Of a stretch of 64,000 bases of DNA, positions 24,512 to 35,458 are shown in pieces (the first letter of the stretch is position 1; each line of letters starts with the position of its first letter). This DNA comes from Colwellia sp. Its GTDB lineage: Bacteria > Pseudomonadota > Gammaproteobacteria > Enterobacterales > Alteromonadaceae. Made by a program: the position numbers and the translations under genes. The notes beneath the pieces are model-generated. The model was not told the origin of the DNA and did no database searches. It saw nothing but the letters and a program-made list of their open reading frames with translations. The DNA lies in NCBI GenBank assembly GCA_020630795.1, contig JAHDIK010000002.1:81972-145971 (forward strand). Reading direction: 5' to 3'.

Positions 24512-25262
24512 GTTAAATGACGATGGATTTTTTGATGAAAAGCCTTTGTTGGAAATAATCTACCAAGATGAGTTTTTGGTTGCAGTTAATAAGCCATCAG
24601 GATTATTTGTGCATAAAAGCTTTATGGATAAACATGAAATTTATTTTGCATTGCAATTGTTAAGGGATCAAATTGGCCAATATGTTTATCCATTACATAG
24701 GTTGGATAGGCCAACTTCAGGCGTGTTACTTTTTGCTTTAGACTCTGACACAGCTAGGCTGATGGGGGAGGCGTTTACCAATAAAACTATTCAAAAAACC
24801 TATTTTGCAATTACACGGGGCCATATGAGTGGTAGCGGGGTAGTTGACTACGCACTTAAAGAAAAGTTAGACAAAATTGGAGATAAGTTTGCCAATCCAA
24901 ATAAAGACCCCCAATCAGCTCAAACTCATTATGAGGTTATGAATACAGCTATAATTAATGAAAAAGTTGGTAAGTATGATTCTGTAAGGTATTCACTTGT
25001 AAAGTTGTTACCGGTTACTGGTAGAAGGCATCAAATTAGAAGGCATTTGGCTCATTTACGTCATCCTATTATTGGAGATATTAATTATGGCGATAATAAG
25101 CAAAACCCATTCTTTCACCAGTACTTCGGTTTTAAACGTTTAATGTTACACGCTTATGCATTGCAATTTAACCACCCGATTACAAAGGAATTAATATGTG
25201 TTAATGCAAAGTTTGATGAGCAATGGACAACAACGCTAAACAAGCTTAACTGGCATGTTTAG
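24504..25262 (+). CDS. truC: tRNA pseudouridine(65) synthase TruC
   Basis: TruC converts U65 in the T-stem of certain tRNAs to pseudouridine. The 252-residue protein has the RluA-type catalytic motif HRLDRPTSGVLLFA containing the nucleophilic aspartate, plus the downstream GRRHQIRRHLAHLRHPIIGD motif. I chose ATG 24504, which has GGA seven bases upstream. Earlier in-frame starts at 24477 and 24498 lie deeper inside yqcC. The lack of an S4 domain distinguishes it from RluC/D. Confidence 0.93.
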   Translation: MVKLNDDGFFDEKPLLEIIYQDEFLVAVNKPSGLFVHKSFMDKHEIYFALQLLRDQIGQYVYPLHRLDRPTSGVLLFALDSDTARLMGEAFTNKTIQKTYFAITRGHMSGSGVVDYALKEKLDKIGDKFANPNKDPQSAQTHYEVMNTAIINEKVGKYDSVRYSLVKLLPVTGRRHQIRRHLAHLRHPIIGDINYGDNKQNPFFHQYFGFKRLMLHAYALQFNHPITKELICVNAKFDEQWTTTLNKLNWHV

Positions 25263-25280
25263 CCGTATAAATACGTATTA

Positions 25281-25625
25281 TTAGATTTTGTTAGAAGGAG
25301 CTATTGGGCCTTGTAAAGCAATCGAATTTTTATCATTGCTAATTAACGCACTATAAACGCTTTGTGGCGTAGTGTGGTCGACGTATTTTGGTCCTTTGAT
25401 TGCTACTGCGTTTACAAAAACAGTGCTGTAATTGACTTCTCTTTGTGCGGCAAAAGCTAACATCATTTGTTGGTCCGCAGTAATAGGTCGATTAAGTAAC
25501 GACATCAGTAAATAATGGTCTGAAATAAGCGGCCTTTTGGCCAATTTCTCTTTTTTAGGTGTTGAATTACACGCTGTTAACAACAGGGTAAATATCATTA
25601 ATAACACTACGTTTAATTTATTCAT
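25281..25625 (-). CDS. small hypothetical lipoprotein
   Basis: A 114-residue precursor with a type II signal peptide (VLLMIFTLLLTAC, lipobox LTAC, lipidated Cys19), followed by a basic linker and a compact domain (ITADQQMMLAFAAQREVNYSTVFVNAVAIKGPKY). It converges on truC. No family name comes to mind. The lysines and Asn after the cysteine do not give the +2 Asp inner-membrane retention signal, so an outer-membrane location is likely. Confidence 0.75.
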   Translation of the reverse strand: MNKLNVVLLMIFTLLLTACNSTPKKEKLAKRPLISDHYLLMSLLNRPITADQQMMLAFAAQREVNYSTVFVNAVAIKGPKYVDHTTPQSVYSALISNDKNSIALQGPIAPSNKI

Positions 25626-25929
25626 TGTTTCGTACCTATACTTAACTCATATAGGTATATATCAAGTGTTATGCCAATGCGTTAATTTACTAATATTTAA
25701 AAGAATTTTAGTCGTACTAAAGATGAATTAGGCCGTGTTAATTAAATGTTAAAATCAAATGTCAAAAAAATGACTTTATATTGGGTTTGAATTGAAAACG
25801 CAGTGATTTTCGGGATTGTTGAGTTTTAATTTTATGTTTTACTGTAAGTTTTGAGATTTATTACGATTCAATTTATAGAATAAAAAAAGCAGCGACTAGC
25901 GCTGCTTTTTAAATGCTATTTCTTGATGA
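25626..25929. other. intergenic region between the lipoprotein gene and dapD
   Basis: No gene is seen. It holds the presumed promoter of the minus-strand lipoprotein and, at its right end, the dapD terminator. The rest is plain A/T-rich sequence without repeats I could detect. Confidence 0.6.
25882..25910 (-). terminator. dapD terminator
   Basis: AAAAAGCAGCG and CGCTGCTTTTT form an 11-bp stem with T-runs on either strand, 20 bp past the dapD stop. Confidence 0.88.
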
Positions 25930-26754
25930 TTAATCAATAGAACGTAGTAAATCGTTTAGGCCCGTTTTTCCAAGCGTTTTCGCGTCTACTTTTTTAACAA
26001 TAACAGCACAGTACAAGCTATAAGTACCGCACTTAGAAGGCATGTTACCCGAAACTACTACTGAGCCTGCTGGAACGCGACCGTAGAAAACTTTACCTGT
26101 TTCTCGATCAAGTATTTTAGTTGATTGACCAATGTAAACACCCATTGAAATAACTGAGCCTTTTTCAACAACAACACCTTCAACTATTTCAGAACGAGCA
26201 CCAATAAAACAGTCGTCTTCAATAATTGTAGGGCCAGCTTGCAACGGCTCTAATACTCCACCAATGCCTACACCGCCAGATAAATGTACATTCTTACCGA
26301 TTTGAGCACATGAACCAACAGTTGCCCATGTATCAACCATAGTACCTTCACCAACGTATGCACCAATGTTTACGAATGACGGCATTACCACAACGTCTTT
26401 ACCGATAAAGCTACCAGTACGTACAGAAGCACCTGGCACTACACGAACGCCGTCTGCTTTAAATTTAGCGTTGTCGTATTCCGAATATTTCATAGGTACT
26501 TTGTCGTAAAACTTGCTTTCAGCACCGTCAAGCGTTTCGTTATCCCAAATACGGAAAGATAAAAGAACAGCTTTTTTAAGCCATTGATGAACAAACCACT
26601 CACCATCAATAAATTCTGCCACGCGAGCAGAACCGTTGTTTAGAGCATCTAATGCTTCTAATATTGCTTTTTTTACATCAGCAGAAACTGTTGATGGAGT
26701 TATGTTAGCTCTATCTTCGAACGCTTGTTCGATGATCGTTTGTAATTCAGACAT
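25930..26754 (-). CDS. dapD: tetrahydrodipicolinate N-succinyltransferase DapD
   Basis: DapD transfers succinyl from succinyl-CoA to 2,3,4,5-tetrahydropyridine-2,6-dicarboxylate in lysine and diaminopimelate synthesis. The 274 residues equal the E. coli length when started at ATG 26754 ([15 protein letters not shown]) behind AGGAAG. Left-handed beta-helix hexapeptide repeats occupy about residues 100-230 ([20 protein letters not shown]). It is the last gene of map-glnD-dapD, 24 bp after glnD, and ends in a strong terminator. Confidence 0.97.
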   Translation of the reverse strand: MSELQTIIEQAFEDRANITPSTVSADVKKAILEALDALNNGSARVAEFIDGEWFVHQWLKKAVLLSFRIWDNETLDGAESKFYDKVPMKYSEYDNAKFKADGVRVVPGASVRTGSFIGKDVVVMPSFVNIGAYVGEGTMVDTWATVGSCAQIGKNVHLSGGVGIGGVLEPLQAGPTIIEDDCFIGARSEIVEGVVVEKGSVISMGVYIGQSTKILDRETGKVFYGRVPAGSVVVSGNMPSKCGTYSLYCAVIVKKVDAKTLGKTGLNDLLRSID

Positions 26755-26778
26755 TTCACTTCCTAAAATATTCATAAG

Positions 26779-29448
26779 TTAATTTGGTTGAGATGTTTTA
26801 TCGCATAACATAATCGTTAATGCATCTTGTTCTTCTAACGTTAACGCTTCGTTATTTTTATTAGACAAAGTAAATACATCTTCTGCTTTTTCACCAAATG
26901 TAGTGATTTTAGCTGTGTGAATATGTACTTCGCATCGTTGGAATACTTGTGCGATTTTAGCAAGTAATCCAGGGTGGTCTAATGCGACGATTTCTACCAT
27001 CGTTCTATTTTTTGCATTAGACTTTATAAAGCTGACCTGTGTTGGAATGTTAAATTGTTCTAGGCGTTTAGCTAATGGTTTTGCCTTTACTAAACATTGC
27101 GATTCTGACAACACCTTAGTTAACGCTTCGGCAATCATTATTGCTCTGCCTGCGTCATCAATTGGTCTACCGTGGTTATCAAGCACTACAAACGTATTGG
27201 CGGTGTAACCATTTTTCGTGGTAATAATTTTAGCATCGTGAATCGAAAGTTGTTTTGATTCAAGTAGCGAAACAATATTGTAAAAAATATTTGATTTGTC
27301 TTTAGTGAAAACAAATACTTCAGTACCACCTCTATACGGAATAGGGCTAATTAAAACAAGTGGTTTAGTACGAGCGTGAACAACAATATGTTTTGTGTGC
27401 CAAGCAATTTGTTCTGGCGCATAACGTAAAAAGTAATCGGCTTTGAAATCGCGCCATGCTTTTTGAACAGCTTGCTCGTCAACATTTTCTTTATTGAGAA
27501 GTTCGGTGGCTAATTGTTGATTTTCGCGAATTTTAGCTCGAAGATCAACAGGTTTTTCTAACCCTCTTAGGAAAGCGCGTTTAGTACTAAAATAAAGCTC
27601 TTGTAGTAAATTTGATTTCCAGCTATTCCATAAACTTTCGTTAGTTGCACGCATATCGGCTACGGTTAAACAATAAAGGTAGTCTAAGTGCGTTTCATCT
27701 CGAATAATTTCTGCAAACTCTTTGATGACTTCTGGATCTGATATGTCGCGACGTTGTGCGGTAACCGACATCAATAAATGGTGTTTAACTAACCAAGAAA
27801 TCAAGCGACCATCATGATTATTAAGTTGATGTAGTTTTGCAAAATTTAATGCATCAACAGCCCCGAGTTTAGCGTGATCACCACCTCTACCTTTTGCAAT
27901 ATCGTGAAATATACCTGCAATGTACAATAATTCAGGCTTTCTAATGCGTTGTACTATTTTACTACACAAAGGAAATTCATCATTGTATTTCGATTGGCTG
28001 AAACGGTGTAAGTTTTTAATAAGTCTATAGCTGTGTTCGTCTACAGAATATGCATGGAATAAATCAAATTGCATTTGACCGACAATATTACGCCATTCAG
28101 GTAAATATGCCGCTAAAATTGAGTGACGATGCATAAGTGTAAACGCAAGGCCTAAACCTCTAGGGTGCTTCATTAATTTGATAAAGGTTTTTCTACAGCC
28201 CGCGTAATCAATCAGGCCCGATACTAAACGACGTCTGGCGTTTCTCATTAGGCGCAACGTATCTGGGTGCAAGTCAGTTATTTCTTCGTTTTCTGCGATC
28301 AATAGAAACATTTCCATTATTTTAGTTGAGCGCATGAAAACTCGGTTGTTATTAACTTTTATTTGTCCATCAACAATTTCAAAGTCTTCATCTATAGGGG
28401 TAACTTTTTTATATTTATTGTCGTTGATAATGGCGTATTCAAAATGTTGCAACAACATTTTATTTAATTCTGATACACGCCCTATAATACGGAAGAAACG
28501 TTTCATCATTCGTTCTACGGCAAGTTTTCCACCGTCGCCAAAACCTAATAATTCAGCAACACTTGCTTGATGATCAAACAACAACCTGTTTTCGCTTCTA
28601 CCTGCTACGCAGTGTAATGCAAATCGCATACGCCATAGGTAATCTTGACATTCCATGAGCTCAAAAAATTCATTGCTTGTAAGGTAATTGTGTTCAACAA
28701 GCTCTTCTAATGAATCTGCAAGAAAGTGACGTTTAGCAACCCAACCAATTGTTTGAATGTCGCGCAAACCACCTGGGTTTGCCTTTAAATTGGGCTCTAA
28801 AGTGTACGATGCGCCATGATATTGTTGATGACGAGCGTTTTGCTCATCGCGCTTTGCAATTAAAAACTTTTTCGATGTCCAAAATACATCTTCATGTAAC
28901 AGTGGTTGTAACTGTTCTGTGAGTGCTTTTGTTCCACAAATTTGACGCATTTCCATCAAATTTGTTGCAATGGTTACGTCGTTAACGGCTTGTTTTAAAC
29001 ACTCTTTTACGCTTCTAACGCTTTGGCCTATATCTAACTTTACATCCCATAATTGCGTGATAAAAGCAGATATTTTTTCTTCAAGTTCTTTATCTATTTT
29101 TTCTTGAGTTAATAGTAAAATATCAACATCAGAATATGGATGAAGCTCGCCTCTACCATACCCACCAACAGCAACTAAGCTTATTTGGTATTCATCAAGT
29201 TCGTGCTGACACCATAATTTTATAAGTACGTTATCAACAAATTCTGCACGCGCATTAACAAGGGTTGTGATGTCTTCATCTTGAAAAACTTCTTTTTGCC
29301 ACTCTTGAAACTCTCTACCTAATTTACATATTTCAACGCCTGATAGGTGAGGGGCACTAATGGCTAATGTATCGGTAAATTTATTTGGAAGCGTAGAGTT
29401 GTTATTCACTTTTTTCTTCTTATAGTAATTTAGTATTTTTGAAAACAT
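26779..29448 (-). CDS. glnD: bifunctional uridylyltransferase/uridylyl-removing enzyme GlnD
   Basis: GlnD senses glutamine and uridylylates or de-uridylylates PII proteins, setting nitrogen status. The 889-residue protein shows the nucleotidyltransferase motif [15 protein letters not shown] near residue 95, the HD hydrolase motif [14 protein letters not shown] in the middle, and two C-terminal ACT domains (about 710-790 and 815-885, the second opening with [20 protein letters not shown]). It follows map by 13 bp and precedes dapD, a conserved gammaproteobacterial cluster. Confidence 0.97.
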   Translation of the reverse strand: MFSKILNYYKKKKVNNNSTLPNKFTDTLAISAPHLSGVEICKLGREFQEWQKEVFQDEDITTLVNARAEFVDNVLIKLWCQHELDEYQISLVAVGGYGRGELHPYSDVDILLLTQEKIDKELEEKISAFITQLWDVKLDIGQSVRSVKECLKQAVNDVTIATNLMEMRQICGTKALTEQLQPLLHEDVFWTSKKFLIAKRDEQNARHQQYHGASYTLEPNLKANPGGLRDIQTIGWVAKRHFLADSLEELVEHNYLTSNEFFELMECQDYLWRMRFALHCVAGRSENRLLFDHQASVAELLGFGDGGKLAVERMMKRFFRIIGRVSELNKMLLQHFEYAIINDNKYKKVTPIDEDFEIVDGQIKVNNNRVFMRSTKIMEMFLLIAENEEITDLHPDTLRLMRNARRRLVSGLIDYAGCRKTFIKLMKHPRGLGLAFTLMHRHSILAAYLPEWRNIVGQMQFDLFHAYSVDEHSYRLIKNLHRFSQSKYNDEFPLCSKIVQRIRKPELLYIAGIFHDIAKGRGGDHAKLGAVDALNFAKLHQLNNHDGRLISWLVKHHLLMSVTAQRRDISDPEVIKEFAEIIRDETHLDYLYCLTVADMRATNESLWNSWKSNLLQELYFSTKRAFLRGLEKPVDLRAKIRENQQLATELLNKENVDEQAVQKAWRDFKADYFLRYAPEQIAWHTKHIVVHARTKPLVLISPIPYRGGTEVFVFTKDKSNIFYNIVSLLESKQLSIHDAKIITTKNGYTANTFVVLDNHGRPIDDAGRAIMIAEALTKVLSESQCLVKAKPLAKRLEQFNIPTQVSFIKSNAKNRTMVEIVALDHPGLLAKIAQVFQRCEVHIHTAKITTFGEKAEDVFTLSNKNNEALTLEEQDALTIMLCDKTSQPN

Positions 29449-29461
29449 GCGTGCTGCAGAA

Positions 29462-30250
29462 TTAATTATTTAATATGCGCGGTAATTTTTCTTCTTTTCT
29501 TAGTGTAAGAATTTCACAACCTGTTCTTGTTACTACAATAGTGTGTTCCCATTGTGCGGATTTTTTACCGTCTATCGTATATACAGTCCAGTTGTCTTCT
29601 TTATCTAAAATTGTGTTAGCTCGGCCTAGGTTTATCATGGGCTCAATGGTAAAGCACATGCCTTCTTCCATTTTAGTTTTGTCATTATTTTTGTAATGAA
29701 CAATTTGTGGTTCTTCGTGAAATTCACTGCCAATACCATGTCCACAATATTCTTTAACAATAGAATAACGGCCTGATTTTTTGATGAATTTTTGAATAGT
29801 AGCGCCTATTTCGCCAAAAGCGACACCAGGCTTTACTTTCTTCAGCCCTAAATATAGTGCTTCTTGAGTGATTCGACATAAGCGACTGTCTTCAGGTGAA
29901 ACGTCGCCAATGAAAAACATTTTACTGGTATCGCCATGATATCCATCTTTAATAACAGTAATGTCTATATTGATAATGTCGCCATCTTTTAACACGGTAT
30001 TGTCAGGTATGCCATGACAAACAACATGATTTACAGAGGTACAAATAGATTTTGGAAAACCATGGTAATTTAAAGGAGCTGAAATCGCATTTTGAACTTT
30101 ATCGGTGTACTCTGCACAAATATCATTCAATTCATCAGTGGTTACGCCTGCCTTAACATGCGGTTCTATCATCTCTAAAACATCTGCTGCTAATTGACCT
30201 GCAACTCGCATTTTATTGATTTCTTCCTGACTTTTAATTTTGATTCCCAT
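29462..30250 (-). CDS. map: type I methionine aminopeptidase
   Basis: Map removes the initiator methionine from nascent proteins. The 262-residue protein has the pita-bread fold metal ligands in their motifs: [20 protein letters not shown] (two Asp), [18 protein letters not shown] (His), MCFTIEPMI (Glu) and WEHTIVVT (Glu). It starts the minus-strand map-glnD-dapD unit, divergent from rpsB but separated from it by a DsbA-like gene on its own strand, which is a small departure from the usual head-to-head map/rpsB arrangement. Confidence 0.97.
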   Translation of the reverse strand: MGIKIKSQEEINKMRVAGQLAADVLEMIEPHVKAGVTTDELNDICAEYTDKVQNAISAPLNYHGFPKSICTSVNHVVCHGIPDNTVLKDGDIINIDITVIKDGYHGDTSKMFFIGDVSPEDSRLCRITQEALYLGLKKVKPGVAFGEIGATIQKFIKKSGRYSIVKEYCGHGIGSEFHEEPQIVHYKNNDKTKMEEGMCFTIEPMINLGRANTILDKEDNWTVYTIDGKKSAQWEHTIVVTRTGCEILTLRKEEKLPRILNN

Positions 30251-30304
30251 TAATGCCTCATTATGGATGTTGTATGGCTAAATAATAACCGTGTTTTCTA
30301 TTGT

Positions 30305-30325
30305 AAAAAGGCAAGTATTTTGCCT
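30305..30325 (-). terminator. terminator of the DsbA-like gene
   Basis: On the minus strand AGGCAA-AATAC-TTGCCT is followed by five Ts, between the DsbA-like gene and map. Confidence 0.65.
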
Positions 30326-30359
30326 AAGTGACTAATTATTGTCTATCTAGAATTATTGC

Positions 30360-30968
30360 TTACGATTTAGCTAACTCTAATTTAACAGCTTCTACTATCG
30401 CTTTTGGATGTTTAAGGTATAAATTATGATTTAATAATATAAGATTTTCATCTACCGCAAGTAATATCGCAGGAATTGCTTGTGTTTGTATTACCTCTTG
30501 TAGTTCATTTATACCGTGAATTGCAATTTCAGCATCTTTGGTTAATTTGTCTAAGGTAAACACTTTACTTGGAGGAGATAACTTAAAGTTTTTAATGACA
30601 TCAGAAGCGTCGTCTTCTGAAAGAATTTCATTTGCATCGTTAAAGTGTGCTTGAAAAATAGCATTGAGCACATCTAATGAACTTCTCGAAACTTTATTTG
30701 ATACCCAAGCCATAAGATTTGCAGCTAAGGTTGAGTCTTTAGCTTGTTTTTGGTTACTTAAGTAGCTTTGTGAAAACTTAACTGTGCTGTCTTCTTCTAC
30801 TGCTTCTGTTGTTTGTCTTGAAATGTTTTCATCGCCTTCGTAACGAGCACAATGTAAAAGGTGTAATTCCATTTCTGGATACGCATGCGTAATCTCATTA
30901 ACAAGTGGAAGAGTTGCATAACTCCATGGGCAATGAGTGTCGTATATATAAAAAAGTTGTGCAGACAT
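30360..30968 (-). CDS. DsbA-fold thioredoxin-like protein with a single active-site cysteine
   Basis: The 202-residue protein opens with FYIYDTHCPWSYATLPLVNEI, a DsbA/FrnE-type thioredoxin fold. The active-site position reads Cys13-Pro-Trp-Ser16, so the resolving cysteine is replaced by serine, as in some cytosolic FrnE or glutathione-transferase-kappa-like relatives. No signal peptide is present, so it should be cytoplasmic. The middle insertion is helical. A monothiol or non-redox role is inferred. It sits between map and rpsB on the minus strand with its own terminator. Confidence 0.82.
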   Translation of the reverse strand: MSAQLFYIYDTHCPWSYATLPLVNEITHAYPEMELHLLHCARYEGDENISRQTTEAVEEDSTVKFSQSYLSNQKQAKDSTLAANLMAWVSNKVSRSSLDVLNAIFQAHFNDANEILSEDDASDVIKNFKLSPPSKVFTLDKLTKDAEIAIHGINELQEVIQTQAIPAILLAVDENLILLNHNLYLKHPKAIVEAVKLELAKS

Positions 30969-31106
30969 AAGCGATTTAATTGAACATATTTGTTGATAAT
31001 TTTAACTCGACAGCCGCCTTGATCCTAGAACATTCTTTATCGTACGAATAATATTCTTTTTTATTGACTCGCTCATCGAGAATTTATAGCAAATTTTATT
31101 ACTTTG

Positions 31107-31123
31107 TGGTATAAAGTGCGCCG
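31107..31123 (+). promoter_or_regulatory. extended -10 promoter of rpsB-tsf
   Basis: TGGTATAAA (extended -10) followed by a GC-rich discriminator GTGCGCCG lies about 205 bp before the rpsB start. The discriminator fits stringent control of a ribosomal operon. Confidence 0.65.
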
Positions 31124-31319
31124 CTAATAATATACGTATTTATTAAATAGGTTGTATTAGCCCTAAACGACCGATCAATAATGGTTGGTTATAAACATAA
31201 ACTCACATACATCTAGCAAAGGTATACTGGGGTGCTCAGTTTGTTTTATACGAATAAAATAAACAAAAAAGAGTCTTGTATATTGGGTGTATGAACGCTT
31301 AACCCTTAAAGGAAAAAAA
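31124..31319 (+). promoter_or_regulatory. rpsB 5' leader, probable S2 autoregulatory region
   Basis: The untranslated leader is nearly 200 nt and holds two GGGTG-containing elements (near 31229 and 31284) and short hairpins such as CGACC/GGTTG around 31169-31188. In gammaproteobacteria, rpsB leaders are the site of S2 feedback control. The function here is inferred from position and length. Confidence 0.45.
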
Positions 31320-32048
31320 ATGCCAAACGTTTCAATGCGCGATATGCTTAAAGCAGGTGTACATTTCGGTCACAAAACTCGTTACTGGAATCCAAAAATG
31401 AAAAACTACATTTTTGGTGCTCGTGATAAAGTTCATATCATCAACCTAGAACAAACTGTTCCTATGTTTAACGAAGCACTTGCTTTTATTAACAATGTTT
31501 CTTCTAAAAAAGGTAAAGTTTTATTCGTAGGTACTAAACGCGCAGCAAGCGATGCAGTTAAAGATGCTGCAATTAAATGTGACCAATTTTACGTTAACCA
31601 CCGTTGGTTAGGTGGAATGTTGACTAACTGGAAAACAGTTCGTCAATCAATCAAACGTTTAAAAGATCTTGAAGCTCAAAGCTCAGACGGTACTTTTGAA
31701 GCTCTTACTAAGAAAGAAGCTTTAATGCGTACACGTGAAATGGAAAAGCTTGAGAAAAGCCTTGGTGGTATTAAAAACATGGGTGGTTTACCTGATGCTT
31801 TATTTATCATTGATGCTGATCACGAACATATTTCTATTAAAGAAGCTAACAACTTAGGTATTCCTGTAATCGCAGTAGTTGATACCAACTCTAACCCAGA
31901 CGGTGTTGATTACATCGTACCTGGTAACGATGATGCGATTCGTGCTGTAACCTTATACTTAGATTCTGCTGCAAACGCAGTATTAGAAGGTCGTGAGCAA
32001 AATATCGTTGTTCAAGCTGAAAAAGACGGTTTTGTAGAAGCTGAGTAA
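31320..32048 (+). CDS. rpsB: 30S ribosomal protein S2
   Basis: S2 joins the small subunit late in assembly and binds S1. The 242-residue protein starts [25 protein letters not shown] at ATG 31320 behind AAAGG. The longer upstream frame from 31287 is not used by the family. The segments [18 protein letters not shown] and [19 protein letters not shown] are diagnostic. It heads the plus-strand translation/envelope cluster and is 120 bp from tsf, with which it is cotranscribed in relatives. Confidence 0.98.
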   Translation: MPNVSMRDMLKAGVHFGHKTRYWNPKMKNYIFGARDKVHIINLEQTVPMFNEALAFINNVSSKKGKVLFVGTKRAASDAVKDAAIKCDQFYVNHRWLGGMLTNWKTVRQSIKRLKDLEAQSSDGTFEALTKKEALMRTREMEKLEKSLGGIKNMGGLPDALFIIDADHEHISIKEANNLGIPVIAVVDTNSNPDGVDYIVPGNDDAIRAVTLYLDSAANAVLEGREQNIVVQAEKDGFVEAE

Positions 32049-32168
32049 TTAGCTCTCTATACGTTAATTTCATATGGCGGTAATAGAGACAATCTATTAT
32101 CGCAACTTATTTAATACTTATGCCCAAAACTTTATTGTGCGGGGATAACTGAAAATTAGGAATAACTC

Positions 32169-33005
32169 ATGGCAATTACTGCTGCAATGGTTAAAGAATT
32201 ACGTGAACGCACAGCTGCGGGCATGATGGATTGTAAAAAAGCTTTACAAGAAGCTGATGGTGACATGGAACTTGCGATTGAAAACATGCGTAAGAACGGT
32301 CAAGCAAAAGCGGCTAAAAAAGCAGGTAACATCGCTGCTGAAGGTCAAATCATCATTAAAGATGGCGCATTAGTTGAAGTTAACTGTCAAACTGACTTCG
32401 TAGCAAAAGACGATAACTTTTTAGCATTTGCTAACAAAGTTGCAGAGGCTGCTGCAGCAACTAAGCCTTCTATCGAAGACCTACAAGCTCAATTCGAAGA
32501 AGAGCGTATTGCACTTGTAACTAAAATTGGTGAAAACATCAATGTACGTCGTGTAGCTTATGTAGAAGGTTCTGCATTAGCTTCATATAAGCATGGTGCT
32601 ACTATCGGTGTAGTTGTAGCTGGTGAAGGTGATGAAGAGTCACTTAAGCATATTGCAATGCATGTTGCAGCTAGCAAGCCAGAATTCTTAACTCCTGACG
32701 ATGTTCCAGCTGACGTTGTTGCTAACGAAAAGCGCATTCAAATTGAAATGGCGATGAACGAAGGCAAGCCTGAAGAAATCGCTGAGAAAATGGTTACTGG
32801 TCGTATGAAGAAATTTACTGGTGAAGTTTCTTTAACTGGTCAAGCTTTCATCATGGAACCAAAAAGAACTGTTGGCGACGTGTTAAAAGAGAAAGGTGTA
32901 ACTATTACTAACTTTGTACGTTTAGAAGTTGGTGAAGGTATCGAGAAGAAAGAAGAAGATTTTGCTGCTGAAGTTGAAGCACAAATTGCTGCTGCAAAAG
33001 CTTAA
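32169..33005 (+). CDS. tsf: elongation factor Ts
   Basis: EF-Ts exchanges GDP for GTP on EF-Tu. The 278-residue protein has the N-terminal UBA-like domain ([20 protein letters not shown]), the core signature [19 protein letters not shown], and the C-terminal [25 protein letters not shown] lies just before the ATG. A terminator follows, so pyrH-frr can form a separate transcript. Confidence 0.98.
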   Translation: MAITAAMVKELRERTAAGMMDCKKALQEADGDMELAIENMRKNGQAKAAKKAGNIAAEGQIIIKDGALVEVNCQTDFVAKDDNFLAFANKVAEAAAATKPSIEDLQAQFEEERIALVTKIGENINVRRVAYVEGSALASYKHGATIGVVVAGEGDEESLKHIAMHVAASKPEFLTPDDVPADVVANEKRIQIEMAMNEGKPEEIAEKMVTGRMKKFTGEVSLTGQAFIMEPKRTVGDVLKEKGVTITNFVRLEVGEGIEKKEEDFAAEVEAQIAAAKA

Positions 33006-33086
33006 TTTTTGAATTTTTTATGTTTAATTTACTATTAGATGATCTTATTTTGTAATTAGACTTTCGATAGTAAGCTAAACGTACTA

Positions 33087-33124
33087 AAATAGCCGCGACC
33101 AGAATTGGTCTCGGCTATTTTTTT
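33087..33124 (+). terminator. terminator between tsf and pyrH
   Basis: AAATAGCCGCGACC pairs with GGTCTCGGCTATTT (one mismatch) around AGAATT, followed by a long T-run. Confidence 0.9.
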
Positions 33125-33156
33125 CATCTTAAGAAAAGTACAGGAATGTTTATTAT

Positions 33157-33897
33157 ATGAGCATGAACCCAAAACCAACATATCGTCGCATATTATTAAA
33201 GTTAAGTGGTGAAGCACTTATGGGATCAGAGGGCTTTGGTATCGACCCAAAAATCCTTGATCGTATGGCACAAGAAATTAAAGAACTTATTGAAATGGGA
33301 GTTCAAGTAGGCCTAGTTATTGGCGGTGGTAATTTATTCCGCGGTAAAGGTCTTGCTGATGCCGGTATGAATCGTGTAGTTGGCGATCAAATGGGAATGC
33401 TAGCAACTGTAATGAACGGTTTGGCAATGAGAGACGCTTTACACCGTGCTTTTGTTAATACACGCTTAATGTCAGCAATTGATCTTGCTGGTGTTTGTGA
33501 TCGATACAACTGGGCAGAAGCAATTAGCTTACTTAAGTCTGGACGTGTAGTTATATTTAGTGCCGGAACTGGAAACCCATTTTTTACAACAGATTCAGCG
33601 GCGTGTTTACGTGGCATTGAAATTGAGGCAGATGTTGTATTAAAAGCGACGAAAGTTGACGGTATCTATTCGGAAGACCCTGTTAAAAATCCTGAAGCAA
33701 CTTTATATAAACATTTAACCTATGGTGAAGTGCTTGAAAAAGAACTACAAGTAATGGATTTAGCAGCATTTACTTTAGCGCGTGATCATAGCATGCCGAT
33801 TAGAGTGTTTAACATGAACAAGCCTGGTTCACTTAAGTCAGTAATATTAGGTGAAGACGAAGGTACGGTAATCGACCACGCAAAGAATTTAGACTAG
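33157..33897 (+). CDS. pyrH: UMP kinase
   Basis: PyrH phosphorylates UMP to UDP and is the bacterial amino-acid-kinase-fold enzyme. The 246 residues include [35 protein letters not shown] and the C-terminal [16 protein letters not shown]. It lies between the tsf terminator and frr, which follows after 16 bp, so the two are cotranscribed. Nothing unusual is seen in it. Confidence 0.97.
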   Translation: MSMNPKPTYRRILLKLSGEALMGSEGFGIDPKILDRMAQEIKELIEMGVQVGLVIGGGNLFRGKGLADAGMNRVVGDQMGMLATVMNGLAMRDALHRAFVNTRLMSAIDLAGVCDRYNWAEAISLLKSGRVVIFSAGTGNPFFTTDSAACLRGIEIEADVVLKATKVDGIYSEDPVKNPEATLYKHLTYGEVLEKELQVMDLAAFTLARDHSMPIRVFNMNKPGSLKSVILGEDEGTVIDHAKNLD

Positions 33898-33913
33898 TTT
33901 AAGGAATTTCAAC

Positions 33914-34471
33914 GTGATTAGTGAAATAAAACAAGATGCCCAAGAGCGTATGGGTAAAAGTACTGAAGCATTAAAAAACAATCTAGCTAAAGTGAGAACA
34001 GGTAGAGCCCATGCATCTCTTTTAGATAGTGTTTCTGTTGATTATTACGGTATGGAAACACCGTTAAATCAAGTAGGTAATATATCAGTACCAGACGCGA
34101 GAACTTTAGCAATTACAGTATTTGATAAGGGGATGATTGGAGCGGTTGAAAAAGCTATTTTGAAATCTGATTTAGGTTTAAACCCTCAATCAAACGGTAC
34201 ATTAATTCGTATTCCTTTACCTCCTTTAACAGAAGAACGTCGTAAAGACTTAGTTAAAGTTGTTCGTGGTGAAGCAGAGAACGGAAAAATTGCGATTCGT
34301 AATATTCGTAGAGATGCGAACTCTGACTATAAAAGCTTATTGAAAGATAAAGAAATCAGTGAAGATGAGCACCGTCAAGCAGAAGATGAAATTCAAAAGG
34401 TTACCGATACATATATTAAACAAGTTGATGAAATATTAGCCGCTAAAGAAGCGGAATTAATGGAAATCTAA
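33914..34471 (+). CDS. frr: ribosome recycling factor
   Basis: RRF separates ribosomal subunits with EF-G after termination. The 185-residue protein has the usual two-domain sequence, with [26 protein letters not shown] near the N-terminus and [39 protein letters not shown]. Translation starts at GTG behind AAGGA. It is 16 bp from pyrH, and a terminator follows before uppS. Confidence 0.97.
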   Translation: MISEIKQDAQERMGKSTEALKNNLAKVRTGRAHASLLDSVSVDYYGMETPLNQVGNISVPDARTLAITVFDKGMIGAVEKAILKSDLGLNPQSNGTLIRIPLPPLTEERRKDLVKVVRGEAENGKIAIRNIRRDANSDYKSLLKDKEISEDEHRQAEDEIQKVTDTYIKQVDEILAAKEAELMEI

Positions 34472-34494
34472 AGTTTTAATTGCTTATTAATAAA

Positions 34495-34537
34495 CGCCGT
34501 AGATAATACCTGTTGGTAAAAACTCTACGGCTTTTTT
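34495..34537 (+). terminator. terminator after frr
   Basis: GCCGTAGA pairs with TCTACGGC around a 20-base loop and is followed by six Ts. Confidence 0.8.
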
Positions 34538-34572
34538 GTATCGTAGAACATTGAAAAGGCAATACTGAATAA

Positions 34573-35304
34573 ATGAGTGAAGAAAGTAGAAAAATTCCTG
34601 AGCACGTAGCGATTATCATGGACGGAAATGGTCGTTGGGCGCAAGCTCGCTCTAAAACTAGAGTTGCAGGCCATAAATCAGGAGTGGAAACTGTTCGTTC
34701 TTCCGTCTCTTCAGCACGTAAACTGGGTGTGAAAGCGTTAACGCTTTTTGCGTTTAGTAGTGAAAACTGGCAACGCCCAGAATCTGAAGTAAGTGTTTTG
34801 ATGGAATTGTTCATGTTTGTGTTAACGCGCGAAGTAAAGCGATTACACAAAAACGGCATTAGATTTCAAATTATTGGTGATGTTTCTCGATTTTCTGACA
34901 AATTACAAAAAAAGATAAAAGAATCTGAAGAGTTAACGAAGCATAATCAAGAGATGGTGCTATCAATTGCAGCAAATTACGGTGGTCGATGGGATATAGC
35001 TAATGCCACTAAGCAAATAGCAACTAAAGTTCTCAATAAAGATATTACGCCAGATGATATTACTGAATCTTTATTAAATGAGCACATAACTTTAAGTGAT
35101 TTACCTGAATTAGATTTATTGATAAGAACAGGTGGAGATTACCGTATTAGTAACTTTTTGTTATGGCAAGCAGCATATGCTGAATTTTATTTCACTGAGG
35201 TATTGTGGCCAGATTTTACTAGTGATGAATTTGAGCAAGCCATTAATACCTTTGACCAAAGAGAAAGACGTTTTGGTTTAACCGGTGAGCAAGTAAAAAA
35301 ATAA
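34573..35304 (+). CDS. uppS: undecaprenyl diphosphate synthase
   Basis: UppS adds eight isoprene units in cis configuration to farnesyl diphosphate to make the C55 carrier for peptidoglycan and O-antigen. The 243-residue protein has the catalytic-Asp motif [13 protein letters not shown] near the N-terminus, [12 protein letters not shown] and the C-terminal [18 protein letters not shown]. It precedes cdsA by about 150 bp of sequence without a clear gene or terminator. Confidence 0.97.
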   Translation: MSEESRKIPEHVAIIMDGNGRWAQARSKTRVAGHKSGVETVRSSVSSARKLGVKALTLFAFSSENWQRPESEVSVLMELFMFVLTREVKRLHKNGIRFQIIGDVSRFSDKLQKKIKESEELTKHNQEMVLSIAANYGGRWDIANATKQIATKVLNKDITPDDITESLLNEHITLSDLPELDLLIRTGGDYRISNFLLWQAAYAEFYFTEVLWPDFTSDEFEQAINTFDQRERRFGLTGEQVKK

Positions 35305-35458
35305 GTGGGCGAGCGGCTTGATTGATATAACTACATTAAATTTTTGTCGCTTATAACGCCGCTATTTAATAGTATGACGCTAGCGTAAACGTTTTAAACG
35401 TATCGTCAAATGATGACTTTAAAGAATAATAATAAAAACTAATTTAAAAGGGTATGAT

